Assembly (NCBI GenBank): GCA_021613335.1
Contig: JAJTWR010000236.1
Span: 783,501-847,500 of the forward strand
Reading direction: 5' to 3'
DNA from: Whitmania pigra
Lineage: Eukaryota > Annelida > Clitellata > Hirudinida > Haemopidae
Length of the DNA stretch: 64,000 nucleotides
The position numbers and the translations under genes are program-made. The notes beneath the pieces are model-generated. The model was not told the origin of the DNA. It saw only the letters and a list, made by a program, of their open reading frames with translations, and did no database searches. Below, one piece after another: positions 24,318-40,045 of the stretch; within the stretch, counting starts at the first letter, position 1; each line of letters opens with the position of its first letter.

Positions 24318-27300
24318 TTCTATAATTAATTAATAATAATATAATAAAATTAATATTAATAACCTAACCAATACCCAGTGTAAACATACCTTCCAAAGAC
24401 AGGGCAATTGGCGAAGTAGTCAATTCCAACTTCAAGGAGACTAAAATGAAAATCAAAGATAAAAACAAACTGAAAACATCTAACGTGTGTAATGTGGCAA
24501 TTAATATTATTAATTATTACTTAAACTTTGTCTGTGATACTATTATTACATGATTACAAGTCACATTCCAGTGGACAATCACAAAAGAATGCCCAAAGTC
24601 TTGTAACTATTTAAGACAGCAATATTAGTGTTACTAATAATATTATTATATCAATGAACAGACCTTCTATCTGAGATGAGACTGTTCACATATTCAATCA
24701 GGACAAACTCTCTCAGAGTGGATCCAAACCTAAAACCAAATAATAATTAGTAAACATCACAAAATCAATTAACCAGAAATAGTTTGTCATCATAACCAAT
24801 CATTGATGTGAAATAAACTGCAAAGACATCACCACCACCACCACTAGCATCATCATCAACATCAGCACTCACGGAAGAATCTTTTCTTCGAGGCATCCCT
24901 TGTGCTCCAGCAGATCCGTCATGTGACAGACGAACCACCAGTTGTTGAATGATGAGCTGATTGAATATTCAAATTAAGTGATTAACATTAGTAATACATT
25001 TTTTTTGTTATTATTAATATTATTATTTTTAGTTATTATCTACTTATTACAATTCTTAACTCAATGATACACCCTCACATGTGAGATAAAGGGCATAAAT
25101 TATAATTTAAACAATAATATAATAATTATAAATTGCAATATTATAACGACACAACAATGACCCACCAGCATTCATCTATGGCCTGCTTGATGTCCATGTG
25201 AAGGACAGACAGAATGACCTTGTCCCAAGAAGTCTTGACCTCCGACCCAAACAGGTCGATGCAGGGCTATTAAGGTATGCTTAATAGTTACTTACTAACA
25301 ACATACCACTAAACCATCAGCTTTATAAGATTCCTTCATTGAAATTTTATTAATGAATATAATAATAATGTATTACATGCCGATAATAATATAACAGCCA
25401 AATTAATAATAACTTATTACGTTGCTTTATAACATGTAAATTGCAACATCCTATCACGATCCACCCACCTGGGTGAAATGTCTAAGATCTGAGGAGGGGA
25501 CCATTGGTGATTGGTAGAAAAGTTTCGTGATGAGTAAGCAGTACCAGCTGCCCATCAGGTGTTTCAGCTCCACGAAGACGTCCTCGTCTCCAGCAAGGAT
25601 CTGTTGATTGGACGTTAAGTAAAATAATGCCGAATAAATTATCAAACAGCCAATAAAAGGCAACTTTGGTTTGTTAACTCTACATTAGTAGTTTGGCTTG
25701 TAGTATGGTTACAAGAAATAATAGCCAAATTAAAGATCTCATGTCAATAATTACTAACATTGTTATTCCCATCATTTTAATAACACAATCATCATCATCA
25801 TCATCATCATCATCATACCTTGCAAGCAGGATGAGTTTGTCGTCACCTGCAAACACGTCATCTTCAACGTGCTCCACGCAAGTCATGTGCCACTGCTGCC
25901 ATTTCATCGACCATTCGGTGAAAGAGAGCCTCGGGTTGGTCAACTGATTGGATGATTTAATTGGTTGGAGAATTTTTCCAAGCCAACCGATGAGTTGTGA
26001 AGATATTATAAAGTTAAGCAGACGATACAAGTACCGTTAAGGTAACAAATGAAAATATATTTAACATATTTCAATTAAATTACAATAAGAAAAATAATAT
26101 AATAAAAGTACGGATATAAATTTTTAATTAAGAATTTAAATGTAAGACAAACTGAATAAACAGGCATGTGTCCGAGCAAGAGATCGATCCTCATGCAGTT
26201 GTCCGACTTCGATTCGCTGTGCAACATGAGCAGCCTTCTCGCTTCTTCAATTCTTCCTTGGAGTACGAACGTGTACATCTGAAAACATCAATTCAGTACA
26301 AACATGTATATCTGAAAACATCATAATTAATCAAATTTCTGACTCACCACTTCCCAGTAGAGTTCATGCTTCTCTCCCTGCTGACTCTCGATGACCTTTT
26401 GAACTTTAAGGTCACTGTCGTAGAAATGCAGCCTCAGCCACTCCATGAGATGACCCAAGATATAGCCTCCTGAATGAATAAATAACTTTTAAAAACACCA
26501 TAAATTTAAAATCAATTTGAATCATAATGTCTTGTTTTGATATTGGAATGTTGACATGTGGTTACTTTAAAATATTACTTCACAACATTTATATTCAATA
26601 GATAAATATTTATTAATAAACTTTGACCTCTGCTGTTGTCAATGAAAATGGCCTCAAACAGTCCCCACAGGAGTTCAAAAGGTTCCAACATTTTCAACTG
26701 TCTCTCCATAATTTCCTTCTGCTTCTTGTCCTTTTCGAATTCTGGAAACACGTTGGAAATATTTGAAAAAGGTTGAAAATATTGCATTGAAATATGCCAG
26801 ATCATTGTAATTTAAACAATCGAATCGTGCTTTGGAATTAAGCTTTAATTTCAAAGGATGCAAAAGAAGAAATAATAAGAGATGACAATCAATTTTCATT
26901 TAAAACATTGCACTTACTTAGCTGTCCCTGTATCTCACTGGCTGTTGACTTGAGGGAAGACATGTATTGATGACTGAATTTGAGAAACCTGCGGATTGCA
27001 TAGTTGATGATGATGATTGATTGTTTGCTCATGATGGCTGTGGCGGCAGCAATTGTGGCATAATTTTTAACAGAAATGACTATTATTCACAGACAATATG
27101 TAAGATACATTTTCGGTGAAATCAAAAAAGGTAAGGAATTAATCAAATTTGTGATAGAACAAACATCCTAACTGCATTCAAAACTGCTAATTAATCAATA
27201 ATTCTGCACTCACTCATTTGACAATTCTGGATCCGTCTGCTTTGAATGCTTGGATGATTCCTTTACTGCCTTTTGAACTTCGAGAAAAATAACTGCAAAG

Positions 27301-27843
27301 ATTTTGTGACCATAAATTAATTCTTTTTTAAACAAAATAAATATCAGATTTTACAAGAAAAAAAAGGATCATTAATCAACTCATGTCTTGCAAACAAATT
27401 TAAAAAATTAATCTTGTGAACTAAAATACAATTTTGTTCAGTGCATTAAGCCATCTGTGGAAAAGTTCTGACGCTATGCACATGGCGCTTTATAAATGAA
27501 TTATTATTATTAAGTTGCATTCAATACACATTGCCCCTGATTAAAAATAGTAACCTCTTGATTCACTGACAAGTTTTCTCATCTTTCCAACATGCATGTC
27601 AGTGTCCCATTCAAAGTGACTTATTGTGGCAAAATCCTTGTTGTCAGATGAAACTTTAGATTTCTGTTCCTCTGATGGAAATTTGAAAGCAAAATTATAA
27701 TTCTTAAACAATCATACTGCATGTAAATATTAAATATTAAAAAACATTTTACCAACTTTTATTATGGCAGTGGCATGATGGTGCCACAAACAAATGATTT
27801 CCTGGAGCCCCCCAATATCCACATACTTCCATTTTGTCGTCAT
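22407..27843 (-). CDS. NUP85: Nucleoporin Nup85
   Basis: Nup85 is an alpha-solenoid subunit of the Y-shaped (Nup107-160) nuclear pore scaffold. Twenty exons, about 638 residues: 27843-27753, 27671-27555, 27292-27214, 26988-26918, 26741-26628, 26469-26348, 26278-26153, 25943-25819, 25600-25469, 25266-25166, 24956-24873, 24729-24664, 24440-24390, 24146-23960, 23599-23568, 23380-23277, 23147-23051, 22973-22922, 22791-22714, 22496-22407. Family-matching blocks are LLWGLFEAIFID, GHLMEWLRLHFYDSD, FVLQGRIEEARRLL, MKWQQWHMTC, NNWWFVCHMTDLLEHKG, LREFVLIEYVNSL, VGIDYFANCP, GSALHWCIKAKDADLA and LRAACGD. All junctions agree in phase except 25819/25600, which is off by one base (see findings). The start at 27843 fits, but the extreme N-terminus is little conserved. 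Confidence 0.93.
27463..27519 (+). repeat. SINE 3' tail with ATT run, inside a Nup85 intron
   Basis: TATGCACATGGCGCTTTATA then AATGAATTATTATTATTA is shared almost exactly with 41596-41640. Confidence 0.55.
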
Positions 27844-28503
27844 TGCCAGGTAACCTCATGATTCATATATCCTGGATGCAAACCATACGAGGTGATTATT
27901 ATACTAACAAGTAATACGACCATTTATGTTGATTCGAAATATTATAAAATGTAGCAATGCTGCATTATGTTTCAATGCAATCAGTCAGAGCCATTCAATA
28001 GAATTTTACCAATGTGACTTCGCAAATATAATTCCTGATTATTAAACAATTCGTAAAATCGCCCAAACTCAATAGACCTCAATTTATCTTCTCAAATAAA
28101 CCACACTTTACAGGACTACCGATACTTCGCGCTTGAGCGTTTAAAAATGAATTTTGTTTACACAGAACTTTATCAAGTTTTGAAAGGTATTATATATATA
28201 TAGTTTAAATGTTAGTAAAACAAATTGCTAATTTAAACAATATTGTTATTTTAACTGGCCATTAATATAAAATAATTTAAATATTAAATTTTTAATTAAT
28301 TAAATTAATTTATGCAATGCATTTATTTTAAATAATTACAATTATTTATTACAATTGTTTAAATAAAATTACTCAAATTATTAATTTATTGTAGTTATAA
28401 TTTATTTATCAATGCATGAGAATGTTTTTATTTGTCAGGCTTTTTATTATCGTCTATCGTATGGACATTATCGTGTAGCAGTTACATTATTTTATCTTAA
28501 AAC
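27844..28503. promoter_or_regulatory. Shared upstream region of Nup85 and the RPB10-like gene
   Basis: The two genes are head-to-head with 660 bp between their start codons. No TATA box is obvious. The stretch 28140-28420 is extremely AT-rich. Confidence 0.4.
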
Positions 28504-28844
28504 ATGCTAGTACCCCAAAGATGTAGGTGTGGCAAACCAATCGGTACTCTGTGGGTTAAATATTCAGATCTTTTGAAGTCAGACTACACTCCTTGGTAAG
28601 ACTACAATCTAGCTGTTTCGTTAACTGGTTGTGAGCATTCGTTCTCCAACATCTAAATTGTTCATACTTACACTAATATTTATGTAATTGTAGGGATGCA
28701 TTGGATACTTTGGGATTGGTTCGCTACTGCTGCAGAGAAATATTTATCAGCCAAGTCCATCTTGTTGTGAAATTTAGCAGATACTTGGCTGACATAATTG
28801 GTGGCGATTCTTACGACAAACCAAGAAAAGCCCCTGTGAAGTAG
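28504..28844 (+). CDS. POLR2L: Divergent RPB10-like RNA polymerase subunit (RPABC5)
   Basis: RPB10 is the small zinc-binding subunit shared by RNA polymerases I, II and III. Two exons (28504-28595, 28694-28844) join in phase to 80 residues. The frame begins MLVPQRCRCGKPIGTLW and continues YSDLLKSDYTPWDALDTLGL and VRYCCREIF, which follows RPB10 from its first Met through the RYCC zinc motif. The canonical protein is 67 residues with an N-terminal CFTCGK. Here one residue is missing, giving C-x-C instead of C-x-x-C, and a charged tail (GGDSYDKPRKAPVK) is added. It could be the only copy in a fast-evolving lineage or a paralogue. AATAAA follows at 28930. Confidence 0.8.
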
Positions 28845-28929
28845 ATTTTGCTAAAAACCGGTTCTTATTCAAATCCTTTTGTAGACTTTTTCTTTTCCAG
28901 TAACTGTCATGTTTTGTTGTGTTTATATC

Positions 28930-28935
28930 AATAAA
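28930..28935 (+). terminator. AATAAA polyadenylation signal, RPB10-like gene
   Basis: AATAAA lies 86 bp after the stop codon. Confidence 0.5.
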
Positions 28936-30186
28936 TAAACTGGATAACTCTGTTATTTGTTTTATGTGTGAAGCAGCTTATTAGATAAATGCCATTATAA
29001 TCTTCTAAGGGTGTTGTAATGAACTACATAAGTTTCATTTTTGTGCTTCACAATTCATGCATTAAATGTGTTTATAATGATGCATCATGTTGCCAGATAA
29101 AGTAAAGTATTTCTAAATTAATTAATGGTAAAATCCAAGAAAAATGTTTTATAAATCACTTGAGCTTTCCAACTTTTTGTCTTTTATACTTATGACTGGT
29201 TGTCACAAGAAAATAACATGTTGACAAAACAGAGTTGTTCTCTTAACTATGCAGACACGTCAAAAAAGCTTGTGTGTGTGCAACAGTTGCAAAGTTTATA
29301 TATTATTTTGCATGAAACACATTCCTATAACTGTCCACACAAAAGTGAATACTATGAAAATTCTGGTTTGCGATTTCTACTCGTACCTTGACATTTGCAA
29401 ATAAATGGCATCATAAATGTGAAAGAGAGCTTTGCACGACTAACTATGCATGCAACAGAGCAAAAATATTTTTACAAACGAACCCAAAAGATTTTGAAAA
29501 TAGATTTCAGATTCCAAAGGAATATTACCAAATTTGTTGCATTAATTTCATATAAAAAAAACAGTAGGGCAATTGATGATGGAGTCTTATGTAAGGATTT
29601 ATTGGTGAGAATCAGTGACCTTTATCCCTATCAAGTGAATTGACATATTTTGCATTGATTGCTTAAAATAATTAGATGAATGAAGGAAAATAGTTTTTAA
29701 TTAAGTTAAAAATTTATATTTTTAATGGCCTTAAAATTAACACAAAATGTAAAGGATTCAAAAATCTAAAATATGCAAATAATAGATTTATCAGTCTTGC
29801 AAGACAATCAAGCCTGTGCTCTAATACAAAATTCAAGACTTTCAATTACTGGTTTTAAAAAAATATTCAGCAACAAACGACTTGTATATTGAATGCGATC
29901 GTGTACGAATGTGGTTTTAAAAAAAGCGCTCAGAATACCAAACCCCAAACAGCAATTTCTATCTTCTATGGGGCCGCGCTACTGCGATAGAAACGACTAC
30001 GGCCACAATACTCCGACACATTTCGACCTAAAATATCTTTTGTCAACACCCTATTGTTGCCTTAACACGTATAATCTAACTATATAAACATTATTTTCTA
30101 TAATCCTTTGCCAAATCCTCTGAATTGCTTTTGCTGGCTCTTCCGTCCGTTGTTCGTAAAGTTCGGTCAGCCGATTGCATTCTATC
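28936..30186. other. Intergenic, no gene seen
   Basis: AT-rich DNA between two convergent genes. Short open frames at 29200-29643 have no recognisable family. Part will be the 3' UTR of synaptogyrin. Confidence 0.5.
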
Positions 30187-33922
<3,736 letters not shown>

Positions 33923-34971
33923 GATTACAATTAATTATTAATTAACCGACTATATAATCAACTCCTATTGGTTAATTTTTAATAAATTCAATTTAGCAAT
34001 CAATAGTTTGTCCACTTTTATCGGCAAAGAATCTTGTATAAAAATAAATTCTACGGATACTGGTGACTCTTAATAAAATAAAATGAAATAATCATATAAT
34101 TTATAATTACAAATTATTCGTAAATCTTATCATCGACAAGTTAGATTCTCGAAAATACTTCGATTTCCTTTTTCACGAATATACACAACGATATAAATTC
34201 GATTTTCAAAATATTTCAAAATCGTCCAATTTCAACAACAACGAACCAATTCTGTCAAAAACAAGACCTCGGTTGCTATCACAAACAGCCGAACGCTACC
34301 AAACCATTGAAAGGCATTCCCCGTCTTTTTGGCGTCGCTTCTCTGCAATGCGCTAGCGATGGCGCAGCGCCTGCGCTGAGCAGCTGCCTTGCTGGAGCGG
34401 CAAAAGGCAGCTGGAACCGATCCGGAGAATATGACCAGGAAGGCTTAATGGAAGACCGGATGGGATTTGGAATGGAATGGAGTGGATGATGAGTTATGGA
34501 ACAATCTTGTCGTCGCAAGATTGGACGTAATTGTCCGCGTTGTTAAATATTATTATATGCTGCTTATTTCGTCGTTGTTATTATAATTTAATATTATAAT
34601 TTTATAATAATAATTTTATAAATAAATAATTTTATTATTATAACTATTAATAAAAATAATAAAAAAATACTATTATTATTATAATTATATTATTATTTTG
34701 CCTTTACCTGATTTGCAAAGTATATTGGTTTGATCTTAAGATCATGCTATTGATGAGTGTAATGACGATAATGGTGCCTAATGATAATATTGTCATCCAT
34801 CCATTTATCTACCTCGGCATTAAAGGTTCACAAATAACATCTGAGGCATCATATGCAAAATTGTTTAAAAATTAATCTAAAATAACAACAGCCACAAAGA
34901 ACCATTCAAAACAAGCCTGGTTCGATTCCTAGCACGTTCCTCCTAACTCCAAAAATTCTTCCCAAGAAACC
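33923..34971. other. Divergent upstream region with a GC-rich island
   Basis: This lies between the synaptogyrin and SLC6 start codons, transcribed away from each other. Most is AT-rich. The stretch 34309-34500 is sharply richer in G and C, with CpGs and a 10-bp hairpin (CAGCTGCCTT at 34381, complement at 34404-34413). No gene is recognised in it. Confidence 0.5.
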
Positions 34972-35371
34972 ATGACCACAGAGCGAAGCAAGTGGAAGAA
35001 AAGGGCTGAATTCATTTTGGTTTGCATGGGAGCGGCTGTAGGACCTGGAAATACTTGGAGGTTTCCATACCTGTGCCACAAAAATGGCGGAGGTAGTTTG
35101 AAAACAAAATTGTCCTAGAAGAAGGAACCACAACAAGATATTTCAACCCAAATGTAGCATTTGTTTGAAAACAGTATTTTCCTAGGGACGTTCGTAGTCT
35201 GCTACCTTGTGATGATGGTGCTTGTCGGAATGCCAATGTACTTCTTGGAACTGTCAGTCGGTCAGTTTGCAAGCGTCGGGCCTCTGTCAGTGTGGAAATT
35301 CAGTATTTTATTTAAAGGTTTTTGTCTTATATGCAGTCTCTTCTATTGCGATAATAATAATGATGATGATG

Positions 35372-35449
<78 letters not shown>

Positions 35450-35465
35450 TATAATAATAATAATA

Positions 35466-35500
<35 letters not shown>

Positions 35501-35570
35501 TATAATAATAATAATAATAATATAATAATAATAATAATAATAATAAATAATAATAATAATAATAATAATA

Positions 35571-35639
<69 letters not shown>

Positions 35640-38600
35640 TAATAATAATAATGATAATGATAAATAATAACAGTGATAATGAATTACAATAATTTCATTA
35701 GGTCTTGGATTTACAATGGTCACGTCTGGAGCTATTATCAGCTGCTATTACAATGTCATTGTGGCATGGTCTCTTTACTCCTTGTATTCGTCATTCACAT
35801 TTTCACTGCCCTGGATGGAGTGTGGAAATGTCTGGAATACACCTCTCTGTGCTACTCCAGATGATTTCAACAGTTAGGATTTTGTTCTTATTTGCTACAA
35901 AATATGCTACGTTGCTATATTATCCCGAACAAAGGTAAAACAAGTTATAATATTTTAAATTGTTCTCGGCTTTGTAGATTAAAATTCTACTTGACATGTT
36001 GAGATTAGGTTTTATTTTTAAGGACGTGCTAATTAGGTCTATTAACCTAACCTCATTGATCTTTAATTATTAATTAATTAATTAGTGTAAATGCTATTGA
36101 TTTTTAATTATGAATGCCCACACTAATATAAACTTTGGTTATCTGTTTTGATTTGGCTCATTAAATTGTTATACAAATGTGTAAATGTCACTGTCAATAA
36201 GCCAGGTAATTTTTATTTGTTAACTCTCTGCCGAATCACAAATTCCATGTCAAAGAGAATAATTAATTTTCTTTGTCAGCAAACGAAACAATCATAATCA
36301 AGAACAACTTGACAATGTCGAAATCAGAGCTGAAGACCCCATTTGAGGAATATTTTTAGTGAGTTGGGTTGATGTGTTGATGTGCTGAATTGCAGTTGAT
36401 TCATGTCAATTCATATCGTATAATGGAAGCTCTCAAAACGTCATCGCCATCAGTTTTTGTGCCTTGAGAAGATTTTGTAAAAGCTTAAATTTTTCAGAAG
36501 TATGAACCAATCACACACAAACGCCATCAAAATAAATGTAAATATGTGTTTTCATGCTTAATGCTAAAATTGCATTTGTTTAATCAGTAGAAAGGTGCTT
36601 CAGATATCAGACGGTTTTGAAGAGACTGGAATTGTAGTCTGGCACTTGGCTCTGTGTTTGTCGATTTCTTGGCTTTTCATTTTCCTCCTGCTCATTAAGG
36701 GCATCTCTTACCTTGGGAAGGTCAGGTCTAAAGGTCACAAATTAGCATTCATGAATAATTTATGACTATTCGACAGATCTTGAGTAATTAATATCTCAGC
36801 GAGTTGATAAACTTAATTAAAATGTTATTTAAAATAATCGGCAAAATACTTCACGCTTTATTTTTAGGTGGCCTACTTTACTTCCATATTTTCTTACATC
36901 ATGTTGACAGTTATGCTAATTAGGGGCGTGACCTTAGAAGGGGCAAGAGAAGGCATCTTCTTTTATCTAATACCTGATTGGTCCAAAATCAAAGATGCAA
37001 GAGTAAGCATTAATTATGAAATAATTACTAGAATAAATTTAATATTTTTTTTATTTGAGCTTATATATGAATTTATGGCCGTTATAAATATAACTAGGTA
37101 TGGATTGATGCAGTCATACAGGTGTTCATATCACTGGGCACCTGCACAGGTACTCTCGTAGCTATGGCTAGTTACAATGAATTTCATAACAATTGTTACA
37201 GGTTAGTTAAATTTCAGAGAAATAATATTAATAACAATTCTAATATAAATACTAGATTTAATTTATTACAATTATAATAAGAAACTGTAGACATGATAAC
37301 CTTGTCTAACAAATAAACCCATTATTGCCTTCAATCCAAAGGGATTCCATTATGTTGACAACAATCACTTGTGCAACCGGCTTATATGGAGGATTTGCCG
37401 CGTTTTCTGTTATCGGTCATTTGGCATGGCGGAGGAATACATCAGTTCTTGAAGTTACAATGCCTGGTTTGTTTACTTTTAATATTAATTCAGTTAAATT
37501 CTCATCTTGATCTGGTCATTGCTTACATAATAGGTTAACTTTCAATCAGGTCCGGGTCTGATTTTCATAATCTACCCTGAGTGTCTGGAAGTCCTGCCAG
37601 TTCCTCAGTTGTGGAGCTGTCTATTTCATCTGACGATGGTGTCGCTAGGGCTCGGATCGATGGTTTGACTTGATTGGAAAATTGAATTTAAGCATAATTT
37701 TAAACCTTTTATTCCGACCGGATCAGAAATATGTTTGTTTCAGCTTGCTATGATGGAGTGCTTTTTGTCTGCCTTTACCGATGAATTCTCAGCTCTGAGA
37801 CATTCGAGTAATCGAAGAATCGCATTCAGCTTTGTCGTCTGCTTATTTTTTGCCTTGTTAGTCTACCTTTGATCACAAATGTGAGTCTTGAGTTGTTCAA
37901 CATGGAGAAGCTAATTGTGCCATTTCTGATTCTAGCTATAAATGCTAGAAGATAGGTTCTATATACATTTAGGTATTCAAAGCTACTTAAACTAGCCCGT
38001 ATAGTTAAGCATGAAAACAATTTGCGCTCCATTAACTTTCCATACTTGTTTAGCTACAAGATAATAATAATAAAGATAATAATAATTAATTTACAAAATG
38101 CCATGTTTATTATTCAGAGGCTATTTATATGCCCTCAATCTCAAAATTATCTGAGAATATAAACATACATGTATTTGAATGTGTCTACAATGGTATAAAC
38201 TTAAATGGATTAAGATGCAGTAACTAAGAGATTTTAATCAGGGCGGCTTTTATCTTCTTCATCTTGTGGATTCATCCATTTGTGGATTCCCACTGCTTGC
38301 TGCTGGTCTACTGGAAATTCTTTCTCTAAACTACGTTTACGGTTAACCAGAGTTGTTAAAATTTCTAAATATTTTTTTTTAATGTTCTGTCGAACGCCAC
38401 TAATATATTCTCTCTAGTTTCTCGTATTGCTACTGCTATTATTCCATATCTGAAATGTTTAATCGTAACCAGGGTACGATAGGTTATCTGAAGATATACA
38501 GCTGATGTTAGGACACAAACCAAACATCTATTACAGAGTCACGTGGATGGTAGTGTCACCCCTAGCCATATTGGTACGTCGACTGGAAATATCCGATTAA

Positions 38601-39622
38601 ATGTTAATTAAAGATAAAGATTAAATCCTAGTGCGTCAATACTAACTTTACCAACAACCAATGACACACAATTTAAAACCATAAACAGATATTGACAATC
38701 CTCATGGCCCTGAACCACAAGCCCCTTAGTCTTTTCTCCGGTAACTACCAGTACCCTCCCCAATCGGAGATAATCGTATGGCTCATTATAGGCCTACCGC
38801 TGTTACTATTACCGACGTTCGGGATATTCCACTATTGCAAGAGAGGTGGTTGCCAAGTAAGGCTTCTGAATTCCTGACTTAGATGTGCCTTTTTAGTATT
38901 TTAATACATTATTCTAGTACATTATTTAACTACACCATCGATCAGAAAAATCATAAAGATCATAAAAAATGTGTAAGCCCAGAAGTTTTATCCAATCGAC
39001 GCATCACCTAACCTTTTTTTCACAGGTATTGAAGACCATATCAAGACCAACGGACGACTGGGGTCCCTCGGAAGTTGAGAAAAGGTCGGGTTGCTACCAA
39101 ACGAAAGTCGAACCAATCCAGACAAAGGTAAACAAGATCACAAAGACGTCTCGATCTAAAGATTTCTTGGCTCATCCCCAGAATAAAGCCTCGATTGTCA
39201 GAGACGCCATTTTCAATGGAGACGTGAACTTGGCAGTGGTCGTGGCGACTGACAATGGTGTCGTTACCACTGACGAAGTTTACGACATGGTCGTCAAGGG
39301 CAACGTAAACCAGGGCTACCAAGGCGATGGTTTTAAGGTCGTACAGAAGCCAGATGAGTCTGACGATGAAGCCTCGATGGAGGAAAATCCAGATGTAACT
39401 GTGGATAATCCAGATGTAGAAGAACTCGACATAGAAGATCCTGATATAGAGGATCCTGACATAGAAGATCCAGATATAAAAAATCCTGATATAGAGATTC
39501 CAAAGATAAGAGTGATATTACAAAGAGATGAACTGCAAGAAGGTGGTGTTTCTATGAGCAGAGCTCTAAAACCTCTAGCGAGGAGCGCATATGTAGAGCC
39601 ATCCCAAGACACCAGTCTTTGA
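34972..39622 (+). CDS. SLC6: SLC6-family sodium-dependent transporter (glycine/proline-like group)
   Basis: SLC6 proteins are twelve-pass Na+-coupled transporters of neurotransmitters and amino acids. Fourteen exons join in phase to 731 residues: 34972-35092, 35186-35317, 35702-35872, 36280-36358, 36588-36720, 36868-37002, 37098-37201, 37342-37466, 37550-37662, 37744-37860, 38242-38341, 38473-38573, 38689-38856, 39026-39622. TM1 reads [17 protein letters not shown]3 [20 protein letters not shown]6 [18 protein letters not shown] followed by NNCYRD, TM8 LGLGSM, TM10 region [10 protein letters not shown], and YVYG with [11 protein letters not shown]2 has the expected Cys pair and N-glycosylation motifs. 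The tail DWGP resembles glycine transporters. Gly at the amine-binding Asp position of TM1 argues for an amino-acid substrate. The N-terminus may start in an unseen upstream exon spliced near 34935. A 175-residue cytosolic tail is unusually long and acidic. Confidence 0.9.
35351..35663. repeat. (ATA)n microsatellite in SLC6 intron 2
   Basis: About 310 bp of ATA/AAT triplets that fill most of the 384-bp intron. Confidence 0.97.
39428..39499 (+). repeat. In-frame 12-nt coding repeat in the SLC6 tail
   Basis: Repeats of the tetrapeptide D-I-E-D-P type ([25 protein letters not shown]) arise from imperfect tandem copies of a 15-nt unit. Confidence 0.85.
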
Positions 39623-40045
39623 AGATATTTTATCTTTCGTCTTTGGTATTCTAGTGAACATTCAGAAATAGTGATTCATATTTTATATAATTTATGTTCT
39701 ATAATTTATTAGAAAAGATCTCAATCAACACTGACCATAAATATTTTACTCTCAAGATCATATCATGTCCTATTGACTGCATTAAAAGTTGAAAAACCTA
39801 AGAAAATAGACCAATTTCAGTGTTATGGAAAAACTGTCCAACCAAATTAACCAACCACCAATAATTTACCTAACTATTATATGCCTACAAAGGCAGAGAT
39901 TTTAGTAATTTTTCAGCGCTAATGACAAGAATTACTGGGTCTCCATACAATGTATGCACAATATATGACAAAATATGGAAAATTAATTTATTAGGACAAC
40001 TTAAAAGAGACTTCTTCATCATCATCACCAGCGCTATCGCCATCA
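39623..40045. other. 3' regions of the convergent SLC6 and MLH1 genes
   Basis: No gene. A minus-strand AATAAA at 39992-39987 suits MLH1. Confidence 0.5.
39987..39992 (-). terminator. AATAAA polyadenylation signal of MLH1
   Basis: TTTATT on the plus strand, 54 bp past the MLH1 stop codon. Confidence 0.5.

Noticed and set aside
34918..34931. GGTTCGATTCC near the SLC6 start as a tRNA B box
   Set aside because: No A box or cloverleaf can be drawn around it. It probably coincides with a splice acceptor (GATTCCTAG).
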